Below, one piece after another: positions 8,094 through 17,121 of a stretch of 64,000 nt of DNA. The position numbers were made by a program, and so were the translations under genes. How positions within the stretch are numbered: position 1 is the first letter of the stretch; every line of letters begins with the position of its first letter. The stretch comes from Thalassobius sp. I31.1 (GTDB lineage: Bacteria; Pseudomonadota; Alphaproteobacteria; Rhodobacterales; Rhodobacteraceae): NCBI RefSeq assembly GCF_003031585.1, contig NZ_PWAA01000022.1, positions 124,001 through 188,000 on the forward strand. Reading direction: 5' to 3'. The notes under the pieces were generated by a model. That model did not search any database. It was not told the origin of the DNA and worked only from the letters and a program-made list of their open reading frames with translations.

Positions 8094-8684
8094 TTGTTTG
8101 CTGTTTTGTATTGTCTGTTTATTTTCATTTTTTCAGGGATTTCTGCGCAAATGCTTACGGATGAAGACAATAAAGCTCAAGCGATGATGGAGGAATGGGC
8201 TGCCGCAACCAATGCGGTCGCTTCGCCACCTAAGAGCGGTATCTCGGGCTATCTGTTTGGCCTTCCTACGATAGGTAGTTTCCTGACTTTTGCCACCTAT
8301 CTGATCCGTCCTTGGTCAACCTTTGCTATGGGGCGTGGCATGGGGCGTGCAGGTGTCCCCAATTCTATGATTTTGAGTTGGATAACTCCGGTAGTATTCT
8401 GTGCGGGGCTGCTTGGGTATATGGTCTATCCCGGTACTCTTGTGAAGTTCCTTCTGCTGCTTCTGACGGGAGATTCTTATGGCAGATTTATTGGCGGGGG
8501 CGGGCTGTTGACATGTGCTTGTTTGCTTGTTGCTTTTGTGGGCTCTGCAATAAGATGTGCGGGATTGATGCTTGGCGTATGGGAGCGTGCGAGAGGCATC
8601 GCATTGTTTCATGTCTTCAATGTTCCTGAATTGGGGCGCCGCAATACTTTTGATCGCCTGTTCAGCAAACACACAGGCAGATAG
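8094..8684 (+). CDS. Hypothetical membrane protein
   Basis: A 196-residue protein with about three or four hydrophobic segments (around residues 1-18, 55-68, 90-125 and 135-160). I recognise no domain. The assigned start is a TTG at 8094, giving a hydrophobic N-terminus. An ATG at 8151 is an alternative and would remove the first segment. The base composition is lower in GC than that of its neighbours, which hints at recent acquisition. It lies 47 bp after DUF6525 and before the pnp leader, and may or may not belong to the Zur-controlled unit. Confidence 0.55.
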   Translation: MFAVLYCLFIFIFSGISAQMLTDEDNKAQAMMEEWAAATNAVASPPKSGISGYLFGLPTIGSFLTFATYLIRPWSTFAMGRGMGRAGVPNSMILSWITPVVFCAGLLGYMVYPGTLVKFLLLLLTGDSYGRFIGGGGLLTCACLLVAFVGSAIRCAGLMLGVWERARGIALFHVFNVPELGRRNTFDRLFSKHTGR

Positions 8685-8775
8685 CTACCCCTTCCCAAAG
8701 CCCCTGTTTTCCTGTATGGCCCGGCCATCTGTGACGTGACGCCCTGGCCCGGGTGCGCGCAATGAGGATTGGGCC

Positions 8776-8830
8776 GGTGGCAATGCGGCCACCATTATAA
8801 CGGGAGACCCGGAGGGCCGGGCATGCTCCC
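8776..8830 (+). promoter_or_regulatory. Double hairpin in the pnp leader
   Basis: Two consecutive hairpins precede pnp: GGTGGC/GCCACC (8776-8793) and a nested GGGAG...CTCCC with inner CCCGG/CCGGG (8802-8830). In enterobacteria the pnp leader folds into a hairpin cut by RNase III for PNPase autocontrol. A similar role here is inferred from position only. Confidence 0.5.
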
Positions 8831-8845
8831 TATCAGGAAACGATG

Positions 8846-10987
8846 ATGTTTAACGAAACAAAAAAATCGATAGAGTGGGGCGAAGAAACGCTGTCACTCG
8901 AAACTGGCAAAGTTGCACGTCAGGCTGACGGCACAGTGATTGCCACGCTTGGTGAAACTTCTGTCATGGCAAACGTGACTTTCGCTAAGGCACAAAAGCC
9001 TGGTCAGGATTTCTTCCCGCTGACCGTGCACTACAACGAAAAATACTACGCAGCTGGTAAGATCCCTGGTGGGTTCTTTAAGCGCGAAGCACGCCCGACT
9101 GAAAAAGAAACCCTGACAAGCCGCCTGATCGACCGTCCGATCCGCCCGCTGTTTGTTGAAGGCTTCAAAAACGAAGTTCTGGTGATCTGTACCGTTCTGT
9201 CCCACGACCTGGTTAACGACCCTGACGTTGTTGCGATGATCGCGGCCTCTGCGGCTCTGACCCTGTCCGGTGCGCCATTCATGGGCCCAATCGGTGCGGC
9301 ACGTGTTGGTTTTGAAGATGGCGAATACATCCTGAACCCAACCATCGACGACATGCAGGACCTGCGCAACAACCCTGATCAACGCCTTGACCTGGTTGTG
9401 GCTGGTACCAAAGACGCTGTGATGATGGTTGAATCCGAAGCATATGAACTGTCCGAAGCAGAAATGCTGGGTGCGGTGAAATTTGCGCATGAATCATTCC
9501 AGCCTGTTATCGACCTGATCATTGATCTGGCCGAAGATACTGCGAAAGAGCCATTTGACTTTGCAGCACCTGACTATTCCGAACTGTCTGCTGCTGTGAA
9601 AGCTGCTGGCGAAGACGCAATGCGCGCTGCTTTCGCAAACACCGACAAGCAAGAACGTGTTGCTGCTGTTGCGGCCGCCCGCACAACCATCACTGACGCT
9701 CTGACCGACGAACAGCTGGCTGATGAGAACCTCGGTTCCGCAATGAAAAAGCTGGAAAGCTCTATCCTGCGCGGTGACGTTGTTAAAACCGGCAAGCGTA
9801 TCGATGGCCGTGACACAACAACTGTGCGTCCGATCGTTTCCGAGACTGGCCTGCTGCCACGTACCCACGGTTCTGCCCTGTTCACACGCGGCGAAACACA
9901 GGGTCTGGTTGTGACCACTCTGGGCACCGGCGACGACGAACAGATGATCGACGCGCTGCACGGCACCTATAAATCAAACTTCATGCTGCACTATAACTTC
10001 CCTCCCTATTCTGTGGGTGAAGTTGGTCGCTTTGGTTTCACCGGCCGCCGCGAAATCGGTCACGGTAAACTGGCATGGCGTGCGCTTCAGGCTGTTCTGC
10101 CTGCGGCAACTGATTTCCCATACACCGTGCGCGTTGTATCTGAGATCACTGAATCCAACGGTTCTTCTTCCATGGCGTCTGTCTGTGGTGGTTCCCTGTC
10201 CATGATGGACGCGGGTGTACCTCTGAAGGCACCTGTTGCTGGTATCGCCATGGGTCTGATCCTGGAAGATGCAGACAACTACGCAATCCTGACCGACATC
10301 CTGGGTGACGAAGATCACCTTGGCGACATGGATTTCAAAGTTGCTGGTACCGAAAACGGCATCACATCTTTGCAGATGGACATCAAGATTGCAGGTATTA
10401 CACCTGAAATCATGGAAAAAGCCCTGGCACAGGCAAAAGACGCCCGTGTGCATATCCTCGGTGAGATGGGCAAAGCCCTGACCGGTGCTTCTGAATTCTC
10501 AGTACACGCACCACGCATCGAGACCATGCAGGTTCCAACCGACAAGATCCGTGAAGTTATCGGTTCTGGCGGTAAAGTGATCCGTGAAATCGTTGAAGTG
10601 TCTGGCGCGAAAGTTGACATCAATGATGACGGCGTGATCAAGATTGCATCCCCGAACGGCGAAGCAATCAAGAAAGCCTATGACATGATCCATTCCATCG
10701 TGGCTGAGCCTGAAGAAGGCCAGGTTTACGACGGTAAGGTTGTGAAAATCGTAGACTTCGGTGCCTTCGTGAACTTCTTCGGTAAACGTGACGGCCTTGT
10801 GCATGTGTCACAAATCGAAAACCGTCGCCTGAACCACCCATCCGACGTTCTTAAAGAAGGTCAGGACGTTAAGGTTAAGTTGCTGGGCTTTGATGATCGC
10901 GGTAAAGTACGCCTGTCCATGAAAGTTGTGGACCAGGAAACCGGCGAAGAAGTTGTCGCTGAGAAAAAAGAGAAGAATGAAGACTAA
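8846..10987 (+). CDS. pnp: Polyribonucleotide nucleotidyltransferase (PNPase)
   Basis: PNPase degrades RNA 3' to 5' by phosphorolysis and acts in the RNA degradosome. About 713 residues hold two RNase PH domains (about 10-140 and 310-530, with FTRGETQ and the [18 protein letters not shown] block in the second), then a KH domain (about 555-615, [12 protein letters not shown]) and an S1 domain (about 620-690, [16 protein letters not shown]). The second ATG (8846) is chosen because the family starts MFNE and it has a 7-nt spacing from AGGA; 8843 is the alternative. Codon use is strongly biased. The gene has its own leader and a strong terminator. Confidence 0.98.
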   Translation: MFNETKKSIEWGEETLSLETGKVARQADGTVIATLGETSVMANVTFAKAQKPGQDFFPLTVHYNEKYYAAGKIPGGFFKREARPTEKETLTSRLIDRPIRPLFVEGFKNEVLVICTVLSHDLVNDPDVVAMIAASAALTLSGAPFMGPIGAARVGFEDGEYILNPTIDDMQDLRNNPDQRLDLVVAGTKDAVMMVESEAYELSEAEMLGAVKFAHESFQPVIDLIIDLAEDTAKEPFDFAAPDYSELSAAVKAAGEDAMRAAFANTDKQERVAAVAAARTTITDALTDEQLADENLGSAMKKLESSILRGDVVKTGKRIDGRDTTTVRPIVSETGLLPRTHGSALFTRGETQGLVVTTLGTGDDEQMIDALHGTYKSNFMLHYNFPPYSVGEVGRFGFTGRREIGHGKLAWRALQAVLPAATDFPYTVRVVSEITESNGSSSMASVCGGSLSMMDAGVPLKAPVAGIAMGLILEDADNYAILTDILGDEDHLGDMDFKVAGTENGITSLQMDIKIAGITPEIMEKALAQAKDARVHILGEMGKALTGASEFSVHAPRIETMQVPTDKIREVIGSGGKVIREIVEVSGAKVDINDDGVIKIASPNGEAIKKAYDMIHSIVAEPEEGQVYDGKVVKIVDFGAFVNFFGKRDGLVHVSQIENRRLNHPSDVLKEGQDVKVKLLGFDDRGKVRLSMKVVDQETGEEVVAEKKEKNED

Positions 10988-11011
10988 TACAGTCTGAATT
11001 TCTGAATTCGA

Positions 11012-11045
11012 GAGCCCCGGTGAATGGGATGCCGGGGCTTTTTTA
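11012..11045 (+). terminator. Rho-independent terminator after pnp
   Basis: A GAGCCCCGG / GCCGGGGCTT stem followed by a T-run, about 25 bp after the pnp stop. Confidence 0.9.
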
Positions 11046-11150
11046 TTGCGCCATGGTATATTGGCATATAACCGAGGTTCTCGGTAAGTTCCGCCGAATT
11101 TGAATGGTCTCTTGCTACAGCAAAATATTATTTTGAAGTATGAGGCCTCT

Positions 11151-11936
11151 ATGACTGTTCCCGCTTGGTATATTAACCTTGATAGACACACAGACCGTCG
11201 TGCCTATATGGAACGACATATCCAGGAATTAGATATAGCTATTGATAGGTTTCCTGCATTTGATGCCAATCGTCTGTCTGATGCTGAGGTGTCTATCTGG
11301 AAAGATGACACAAGTAATCTCACAAAGGGAGAGATGTGCTGTTTCCTGAGCCATCGGAGTATTTGGGAAAAGATCGCAATGGGGGAGGCTGATTATGGTG
11401 CGATTTTTGAAGATGACGTATTGTTGTCACCGGAAATCAAAGAATTTCTGGAAACCATAGACTGGATTCCGGAAAATGTTGGGTTAATCCGGTTAGAGAC
11501 GACATTTCAGTCAGTCACTGTTGGTCGCCCATTAGCTGAATTGTTTAATCACAGAGAGCTGCATTCATTGCTCACACTACATTGGGGGGCCGCAGGTTAT
11601 GTAGTTTCCAAGGAAATTGCTGTGCGCATGCTGCAGAAATCACAGAAAATTTCTTTACCGGCCGATTGGTTTAAATTTGATCCGGCTTTCGGGTTCAAAC
11701 CCACACAGATTGTGCCTGCCCTTTGTGTGCAACAGCAATTCTATCACGAAACGTTTTTACCTAGTACAGCTAATGAATCTAGTCTTGAACAAGCCCGCCA
11801 TAACCGCGCCCGTGAGACAAGACCAAAGGGGATTGCCTTGATTAATAGGGAGATTATGCGTATCCCGAAGCAAATTCGTAGGTTTATTCTCAGCAGTTAT
11901 TTTGGTGTTCGGCGGATTCGCGTGGACTTTCGCTAA
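11151..11936 (+). CDS. Glycosyltransferase family 25 (LPS-type) protein
   Basis: A 261-residue cytosolic glycosyltransferase. It begins with the GT25 signature AWYINLDRHTDRR (residues 5-17), has GEMCCFLSHRSIW near 60-72 and the metal/donor motif GAIFEDDV near 83-90, then HWGAAGYVVSK around 145. GT25 enzymes add sugars to lipopolysaccharide or other surface glycans. The ATG at 11151 is chosen over an upstream in-frame ATG because the family starts about five residues before YINLDR. Its GC content is visibly lower than that of pnp and aqpZ, and no other glycan genes are nearby, so this is probably a horizontally acquired single gene. Confidence 0.9.
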   Translation: MTVPAWYINLDRHTDRRAYMERHIQELDIAIDRFPAFDANRLSDAEVSIWKDDTSNLTKGEMCCFLSHRSIWEKIAMGEADYGAIFEDDVLLSPEIKEFLETIDWIPENVGLIRLETTFQSVTVGRPLAELFNHRELHSLLTLHWGAAGYVVSKEIAVRMLQKSQKISLPADWFKFDPAFGFKPTQIVPALCVQQQFYHETFLPSTANESSLEQARHNRARETRPKGIALINREIMRIPKQIRRFILSSYFGVRRIRVDFR

Positions 11937-12043
11937 TCAGTCTTTGCGTGAAATCTTCTGATATTCCCCGTTCTTTGTGGGTACATATCCGTCATATTCC
12001 CTCCAGTCTCCGGAAAACCCGGACTGTTTGGAAGGTAATCAGT

Positions 12044-12766
12044 ATGAACAAACAAATTGCAGAATTCATCGGCACGTTCACCCTTGTGCTTCTTGGTTGT
12101 GGTTCCGCCGTGTTGGCGGGTGATGCAATCGGCCAGGTTGGCATCAGTTTCGCATTCGGTCTTGCGCTGATCGGCATGGCCTATGGCATCGGCCCGATCT
12201 CTGGCTGCCACATTAACCCGGCGGTTTCTATCGGTGCGGTTGCTGCGGGTCGTATGACGCAGGCAGAAGCGATCAAATACATCATCGCACAGGTTGCGGG
12301 CGCGGTTGCGGCGGCCTTCGTTCTGAAAATCATCGCCCTTGGCGGTGCAGGTTACGAAGGTGGTCTGGGTCAGAATGGCTGGGGTACGGGTTACCTTGGT
12401 GAATATAATTTCTTCTCAGCTTTCATCTTTGAAGTTGTTGCGACCTTCCTGTTTGTTGTCGTGATCCTCGGATCCACCAGCAAAGGCGCACCGGCTGCGA
12501 TGGCGGGTCTGGTGATTGGTCTGACCCTGGTTGTGATCCACCTGGTTGGTATTCAGATCACCGGCGTTTCCGTGAACCCGGCCCGTTCCTTTGGCCCAGC
12601 CCTGTTCGCGCTGGATGGCAAAGCCCTGCTGCAACTGCCGATGTTCATCATCGCACCTGTGATCGGTGGTATCGCTGCCGGTCTGCTGTTCAAATCCGGC
12701 CTGCTGGATGCGGAAGACGCAAAAGAAGAAGCCCCGGCATCTGACGACACCGAGGCTGAAGCTTAA
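12044..12766 (+). CDS. aqpZ: Aquaporin Z-type water channel
   Basis: A 240-residue inner-membrane channel of the MIP family with the two half-helix signatures HINPAVS (NPA at 58-60) and SVNPARS (NPA at 178-180, followed by Arg181 of the selectivity filter). The sequence resembles AqpZ rather than GlpF: it keeps a histidine near 166, and no glycerol genes are present. The start ATG at 12044 gives the usual MNKQIAEFIGTF N-terminus, although the frame is open further upstream. The C-terminus is an acidic tail. It is followed by a terminator shared with the convergent peroxiredoxin gene. Confidence 0.95.
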   Translation: MNKQIAEFIGTFTLVLLGCGSAVLAGDAIGQVGISFAFGLALIGMAYGIGPISGCHINPAVSIGAVAAGRMTQAEAIKYIIAQVAGAVAAAFVLKIIALGGAGYEGGLGQNGWGTGYLGEYNFFSAFIFEVVATFLFVVVILGSTSKGAPAAMAGLVIGLTLVVIHLVGIQITGVSVNPARSFGPALFALDGKALLQLPMFIIAPVIGGIAAGLLFKSGLLDAEDAKEEAPASDDTEAEA

Positions 12767-12806
12767 ACGTCATGGCTGGCCTGCCGTTGCGGGCCGTCAC
12801 CACGAG

Positions 12807-12840
12807 AGAGTCGTCCTGGGGAATCAGGACGGCTCTTTTG
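12807..12840. terminator. Terminator between aqpZ and peroxiredoxin
   Basis: An inverted repeat AGAGTCGTCCTG / CAGGACGGCTCT with a T-run on the plus side. The right arm overlaps the stop codon of the convergent peroxiredoxin gene. Confidence 0.8.
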
Positions 12841-13477
12841 TTTTGCGCAGGTAAGGGAAGATGGTTTCAAATTCGCCAAACTTCGCTTTTGCATCCTCAT
12901 TGGACACGGTTGGCGGGATGATCACATCTTCACCGGATACCCAGTTCGCCGGTGTTGCAACGCCTTTGCCCAGGCTGGTTTGCAAGGCTTCCAACGCGCG
13001 CACGATTTCCGCAAAGTTACGGCCCACGGTCATTGGATAGGTCATGGACAGCTTCAGCTGTTTGTCCGGCCCGATGATGAACACGGAACGCACGGTGGCG
13101 CTGTCTGCGGGTGTGCGCCCGTCAGGCAAATACGCCTCTGCTGGCAGCATGTCGAAGGCTTTGGAAACCGCCAGGCCTTCATCCGCGATGATCGGGAAGC
13201 CAACGGACGCTTTGGCATAGCTTTCAATGTCGCCGATCCATTTTTTGTGGTCATCCACGCCATCGACAGACACGCCGATCACTTTGGTGCCAAGGCGCGC
13301 CCATTCATCCGCCAGCTGTGCCACTGCGCCAAATTCTGTGGTGCAGACCGGGGTGAAATCTTTCGGGTGTGAAAACAGGATCGCCCAGCTGTCGCCGATC
13401 CAGTCGTGAAAGCTGATTTCGCCTTCGCTGGTCTGTGCGGTAAAATCAGGTACTACATCATTAATGCGCAATCCCAT
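12824..13477 (-). CDS. 1-Cys peroxiredoxin (Prx6 type)
   Basis: A 217-residue peroxidase that reduces hydrogen peroxide or organic peroxides. The peroxidatic motif DFTPVCTTEFG puts the active cysteine at residue 45. Length, the C-terminal domain (about 160-217, ANWVSGEDVIIPP) and the absence of a resolving cysteine in the usual place fit the Prx6/1-Cys clade. The start is the ATG at 13477 (MGLRINDVVPDF), since residues upstream of it in the open frame are not conserved-looking. It is divergent from the aldehyde dehydrogenase gene with a 169-bp gap. Confidence 0.93.
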   Translation of the reverse strand: MGLRINDVVPDFTAQTSEGEISFHDWIGDSWAILFSHPKDFTPVCTTEFGAVAQLADEWARLGTKVIGVSVDGVDDHKKWIGDIESYAKASVGFPIIADEGLAVSKAFDMLPAEAYLPDGRTPADSATVRSVFIIGPDKQLKLSMTYPMTVGRNFAEIVRALEALQTSLGKGVATPANWVSGEDVIIPPTVSNEDAKAKFGEFETIFPYLRKTKEPS

Positions 13478-13646
13478 GGGGTACTCCTTCTTGGTTATAC
13501 CGGTTTTTGCCGGCCTCTCTATTACTATAGGTACGCGCATCTCTGGTTTCCACTGTGCAAAATCGCGCGCATTAATGTCGCGTTCCGGCTTGCTATGAAT
13601 TTGATCAAATGCAAGGGTGACGCAAATCTTCAATGGAGTCTGTCCC

Positions 13647-15083
13647 ATGCTCGAAAAACGTGATTTCTATATCAATGGTGCCTGGGTGGCACCGGCTGCA
13701 ACCAGTGACTGCGAGGTGATCGACCCGTCCACAGAAGAAGTCTGTGCGGTGATTTCCCTTGGCGACCAGGCAGATACAGATGCTGCCGTGGCTGCGGCCA
13801 AAGCGGCCTTCCCGGCCTGGTCCACAACGTCAAAAGATGACCGTATGGCAGTGCTGAAACGCCTATTGGACGAATATAACAAACGCGCTGATGACATGGC
13901 CCAGGCGATTTCTATGGAAATGGGTGCGCCTATTAATCTTGCGCGCAATTCTCAGACTGGTGCCGGGTCCTGGCATCTGGAAGGTTTCATCGAAGCTTTT
14001 AAGAGTTTTGAATTTGAGAGCATGCTGCGCCCGGACGCGCCCAGTGACCGCATCCTGCGCGAGGCGATTGGTGTTTGCGCCCTGATCACGCCCTGGAACT
14101 GGCCGATGAACCAGGTGATGTTGAAGGTTGCCGGCGCACTGGCGGCAGGCTGCACCATGGTTCTGAAACCATCCGAAGTCGCGCCGCTGTCTTCCATCGT
14201 CTTCACGGAAATCATGGATGCAGTTGGCCTGCCAGCCGGTGTTTACAACATGGTAAACGGTGACGGCGTGGGCGTTGGTTCCCAGCTGTCTGTGCATCCT
14301 GATGTGGATATGGTGTCTTTCACCGGATCCACCCGCGCGGGCACTGCGATCACCAAAGCATCTGCCGATACCATCAAACGTGTGGCCCTGGAACTGGGTG
14401 GCAAAGGCGCAAATGTGATCTTTGCCGATGCGGATGAAAAAGCCGTGAAACGTGGTGTTCTGCATATGATGAACAACACCGGTCAAAGCTGTAATGCGCC
14501 ATCGCGCATGCTGGTGGAACGGTCTTACTATGACGAAGCTGTTGAGATCGCGACCGAAACTGCGAATAAAGTGACCGTTGGTCTGGCCTCCGAAGAAGGC
14601 CGCCACATCGGGCCGGTTGTGTCTGAAGTGCAGTTCAACAAGATCCAGGATCTGATTCAGCAGGGCATTGATGAAGGTGCGCGTCCGGTGGCCGGTGGTA
14701 CTGGCCGTCCGGAAGGCCTGAACCGCGGCTATTTCGTGCGCCCGACTGTTTTTGCCGATGTGAACAACGATATGACCATCGCGCGCGAGGAAATCTTTGG
14801 CCCGGTTATGGCAATGATTCCCTTTGACGGTGAAGACGAAGCCATCAAGATCGCCAACGACACAGTTTACGGTCTGACCAACTATGTGCAGACCCAGGAC
14901 AAGGATCGCGCCCGTCGTGTGGCCCGTGCGATGCGGTCCGGCATGGTGGAGATCAACGGCCAGGGTCGTGCCCAGGGTGCGCCATTTGGTGGCTATAAGC
15001 AGTCGGGGATTGGCCGGGAAGGTGGCCACTGGGGGATCGAGGACTTCCTGGAAACCAAGTCCATTTCTGGCTGGGTAGAGTAA
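13647..15083 (+). CDS. NAD(P)-dependent aldehyde dehydrogenase
   Basis: A 478-residue aldehyde dehydrogenase superfamily enzyme. The cofactor-binding region TPWNWPMNQ, the GSTRAG loop, the catalytic glutamate in ELGGKGAN and the nucleophilic cysteine in NNTGQSCNAPSR are all present, as is EEIFGPV near the C-terminus. It resembles broad-specificity enzymes annotated as aldehyde dehydrogenase family proteins, and the substrate cannot be read. The start MLEKRDFYINGAW at 13647 is preferred over an upstream frame extension. Its 3' untranslated region contains a remarkable 8-bp tandem repeat. Confidence 0.93.
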   Translation: MLEKRDFYINGAWVAPAATSDCEVIDPSTEEVCAVISLGDQADTDAAVAAAKAAFPAWSTTSKDDRMAVLKRLLDEYNKRADDMAQAISMEMGAPINLARNSQTGAGSWHLEGFIEAFKSFEFESMLRPDAPSDRILREAIGVCALITPWNWPMNQVMLKVAGALAAGCTMVLKPSEVAPLSSIVFTEIMDAVGLPAGVYNMVNGDGVGVGSQLSVHPDVDMVSFTGSTRAGTAITKASADTIKRVALELGGKGANVIFADADEKAVKRGVLHMMNNTGQSCNAPSRMLVERSYYDEAVEIATETANKVTVGLASEEGRHIGPVVSEVQFNKIQDLIQQGIDEGARPVAGGTGRPEGLNRGYFVRPTVFADVNNDMTIAREEIFGPVMAMIPFDGEDEAIKIANDTVYGLTNYVQTQDKDRARRVARAMRSGMVEINGQGRAQGAPFGGYKQSGIGREGGHWGIEDFLETKSISGWVE

Positions 15084-15114
15084 GAAAACGGGTTGACGAT
15101 GAAGCGAAGAGAAA

Positions 15115-15197
15115 TTCTAGTTTTCTAGTTTTCTAGTTTTCTAGTTTTCTAGTTTTCTAGTTTTCTAGTTTTCTAGTTTTCTAGTTTTCTAGTTTTC
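15115..15197. repeat. Ten-copy 8-bp tandem repeat (TTCTAGTT)n
   Basis: Ten perfect copies of TTCTAGTT start at 15115 and recur every 8 bp, ending with a 3-bp partial copy. The tract lies in the 198-bp gap between two convergent genes, after the aldehyde dehydrogenase stop and before the shared terminator, so it would be transcribed as a 3' untranslated region. Each unit contains CTAG, a tetranucleotide usually rare in proteobacteria. Perfect identity suggests a recent or active slippage tract. Confidence 0.97.
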
Positions 15198-15220
15198 GCA
15201 CACTCACATCGCCTGAAACA

Positions 15221-15250
15221 GAAACGCCCGCGATCTTCGCGGGCGTTTTC
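15221..15250. terminator. Bidirectional terminator
   Basis: GAAACGCCCGCGA / TCGCGGGCGTTTT forms a nearly perfect hairpin with A- and T-runs on both sides, between the aldehyde dehydrogenase and KASIII genes. Confidence 0.9.
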
Positions 15251-15281
15251 ATTTGAGTAAACCTTTCAGGATGATACGGGC

Positions 15282-16403
15282 TTAGTTGCGCCGGATAACC
15301 ACAGATCCGACGGAATATCCTGCCCCAAAAGAACAGATCACGCCGGTATCGCCGGCCTTCAGATCCTCAGAATATTTGCTGAAGGCAATGATGGAGCCTG
15401 CGGAACTTGTATTCGCGTAATCCTGCAGAATATTGGGTTGCTCGCCATCCTCAGGCACACGCCCCAGCACTTTCTTCCCGATGAAATCATTCATGGATTT
15501 ATTCGCCTGATGCAGCCAAAGCCGCTTCAGATCATCCGTGGCAATGCCTTCGTCCCCAAGATGTCCGAGGATGTGCTTTGACACCATGGGCAGCACTTCC
15601 TTAAACACTTTCCGCCCGTTCTGCATGAACTGCATGTCACGTCGGTCTTTCATACCATCCGGACGGGATCGGCGCAGGTATCCGTTGTTGTTGCGGATGT
15701 TATTGGAAAATTCCGTGGCGCAGCGGGTGGACACAATCTCAAATGATCCGTCGCGCGCCAGATCATCGCGTTCCACCAGAACGGCGGTCGCCACATCGCC
15801 AAAGATAAAGTGACAATCCCGGTCGCACCATTCCAGATGCCCGGAACAGATTTCAGGGTTCACCACCAGGATCGCGCGGGCAGAACCGGCGCGCACCATG
15901 TCAGCGGCGGCCTGAATGCCGAAAGTGGCAGAGGAACAGGCGACATTCATGTCAAAGCCAAAGCCCAGGATACCCAACAGCGTCTGCACCTCAATCGCGA
16001 TCGCGGGATAGGCGCGTTCCATATTGGAAGCCGCGACAATCACCGCATCCACATCTTCGGCTGATTTCCCGGCCTGTGCCAGGGCTTTCCGGCAGGCGTC
16101 CACTGCCATTTCCGCCATGATCCCTGGTTCATCATCGTCGCGCTGGCGCAGCAGCGGGTGCATCACATCGGGATCCAGAACGCCGGTTTTATCCATGACA
16201 TAGCGCTGATGAATGCCTGACGCCGCAACGATGAAGTCTTCGCTGGAATGGCCCATGGCCTCGACATCACTAGCCTCAATCGCATCGGCGTGTTCTGCGT
16301 TCCACTTGTCCGCATAAGCGTTAAACGCGGTCACAAGTTCCGCATTTGTGATGACATTTTCCGGGGTGAAGACACCACTGCCAGAGATAACCGCTTTATA
16401 CAT
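15282..16403 (-). CDS. 3-oxoacyl-ACP synthase III-like enzyme (long FabH type)
   Basis: A 373-residue thiolase-fold condensing enzyme. The triad of KASIII is visible: Cys156 (VACSSATFG), His298 (LHQANKSMN) and Asn331 (YANTSSAGS). It is longer than canonical FabH (about 317), with an insertion before residue 100. It resembles the longer group that includes Pseudomonas PA3286, which condenses medium-chain acyl-CoA with malonyl-ACP. That specificity is inference. No fatty-acid operon is adjacent, so it is probably not the housekeeping fabH of a plsX-fabH unit. Confidence 0.88.
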   Translation of the reverse strand: MYKAVISGSGVFTPENVITNAELVTAFNAYADKWNAEHADAIEASDVEAMGHSSEDFIVAASGIHQRYVMDKTGVLDPDVMHPLLRQRDDDEPGIMAEMAVDACRKALAQAGKSAEDVDAVIVAASNMERAYPAIAIEVQTLLGILGFGFDMNVACSSATFGIQAAADMVRAGSARAILVVNPEICSGHLEWCDRDCHFIFGDVATAVLVERDDLARDGSFEIVSTRCATEFSNNIRNNNGYLRRSRPDGMKDRRDMQFMQNGRKVFKEVLPMVSKHILGHLGDEGIATDDLKRLWLHQANKSMNDFIGKKVLGRVPEDGEQPNILQDYANTSSAGSIIAFSKYSEDLKAGDTGVICSFGAGYSVGSVVIRRN

Positions 16404-16473
16404 TTTGCCCTCTCAATCCTTGCACAAACATGCGGGGATCGGGGCGTATATTCAAGCTTTACCCATGGTCAGC

Positions 16474-17121
16474 CTAAAACGGGCACTTCGCGGTAAAGCG
16501 CATGCCCTTGCCGCCATCCGGGTGGCGCAGTTGCAGGGTTTCGGCGTGCAACATCAGGCGGGGGGCCTCCAGGGCGTCACCTGTGGCATAAAACGGATCC
16601 CCCATGATCGGATGGCCCATGGCCAGCATATGCACCCGCAATTGGTGTGAACGGCCGGTTTTCGGGAACAGGCGCACGCGGGTCTGATCATCACTGTAAC
16701 GCACAACTTTCCAGTCGGTGATCGCCTCTTTGCCGGTGTCATGGCAGACCATCTGGCGCGGGCGACTGGGCCAGTCGACGATCAGGGGCAGATCCACCGT
16801 GCCGTCTTTGGGTTCCAGATGTCCGTGCACCTGCGCGACATAGGTTTTCTTTGTCTGACGTTTCTCAAATTGCAGGCCCAGGTGGCGTTGTGCCTGTTGG
16901 GTCAGGGCAAAGACCATGACGCCGGATGTGTCGCGGTCCAGCCGATGCACAAGCAGCGCCTCGGGAAAGGCTTTCTGGACGCGGGCCAGCAAACAATCTG
17001 CCAGATGTTCGCCTTTGCCCGGCACAGACAAAAGCCCGGCAGGTTTGTCGACCAACAGCAGGTGGTGGTCAGCATGAATGACCACCAGCGGGTCCTGGGG
17101 CGGGTTGTAATCGTCGCTCAT
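16474..17121 (-). CDS. RluA-family pseudouridine synthase
   Basis: A 215-residue RNA pseudouridine synthase with the catalytic motif HRLDRDTSG (Asp62) and the C-terminal block PKTGRSHQLRVHMLAMGHPIMGD that defines the RluA branch. It lacks an N-terminal S4 domain, so it is closest in architecture to RluA itself (23S U746 and tRNA U32), but the exact target is not certain. Its start overlaps the rarD stop by 4 bp (ATGA), and the two genes form an operon with rarD first. Confidence 0.92.
   Translation of the reverse strand: MSDDYNPPQDPLVVIHADHHLLLVDKPAGLLSVPGKGEHLADCLLARVQKAFPEALLVHRLDRDTSGVMVFALTQQAQRHLGLQFEKRQTKKTYVAQVHGHLEPKDGTVDLPLIVDWPSRPRQMVCHDTGKEAITDWKVVRYSDDQTRVRLFPKTGRSHQLRVHMLAMGHPIMGDPFYATGDALEAPRLMLHAETLQLRHPDGGKGMRFTAKCPF

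Noticed and set aside
15115-15197. Tandem repeat considered as a CRISPR array
   Set aside because: Units are 8 bp with no spacers, so it is a simple tandem repeat.
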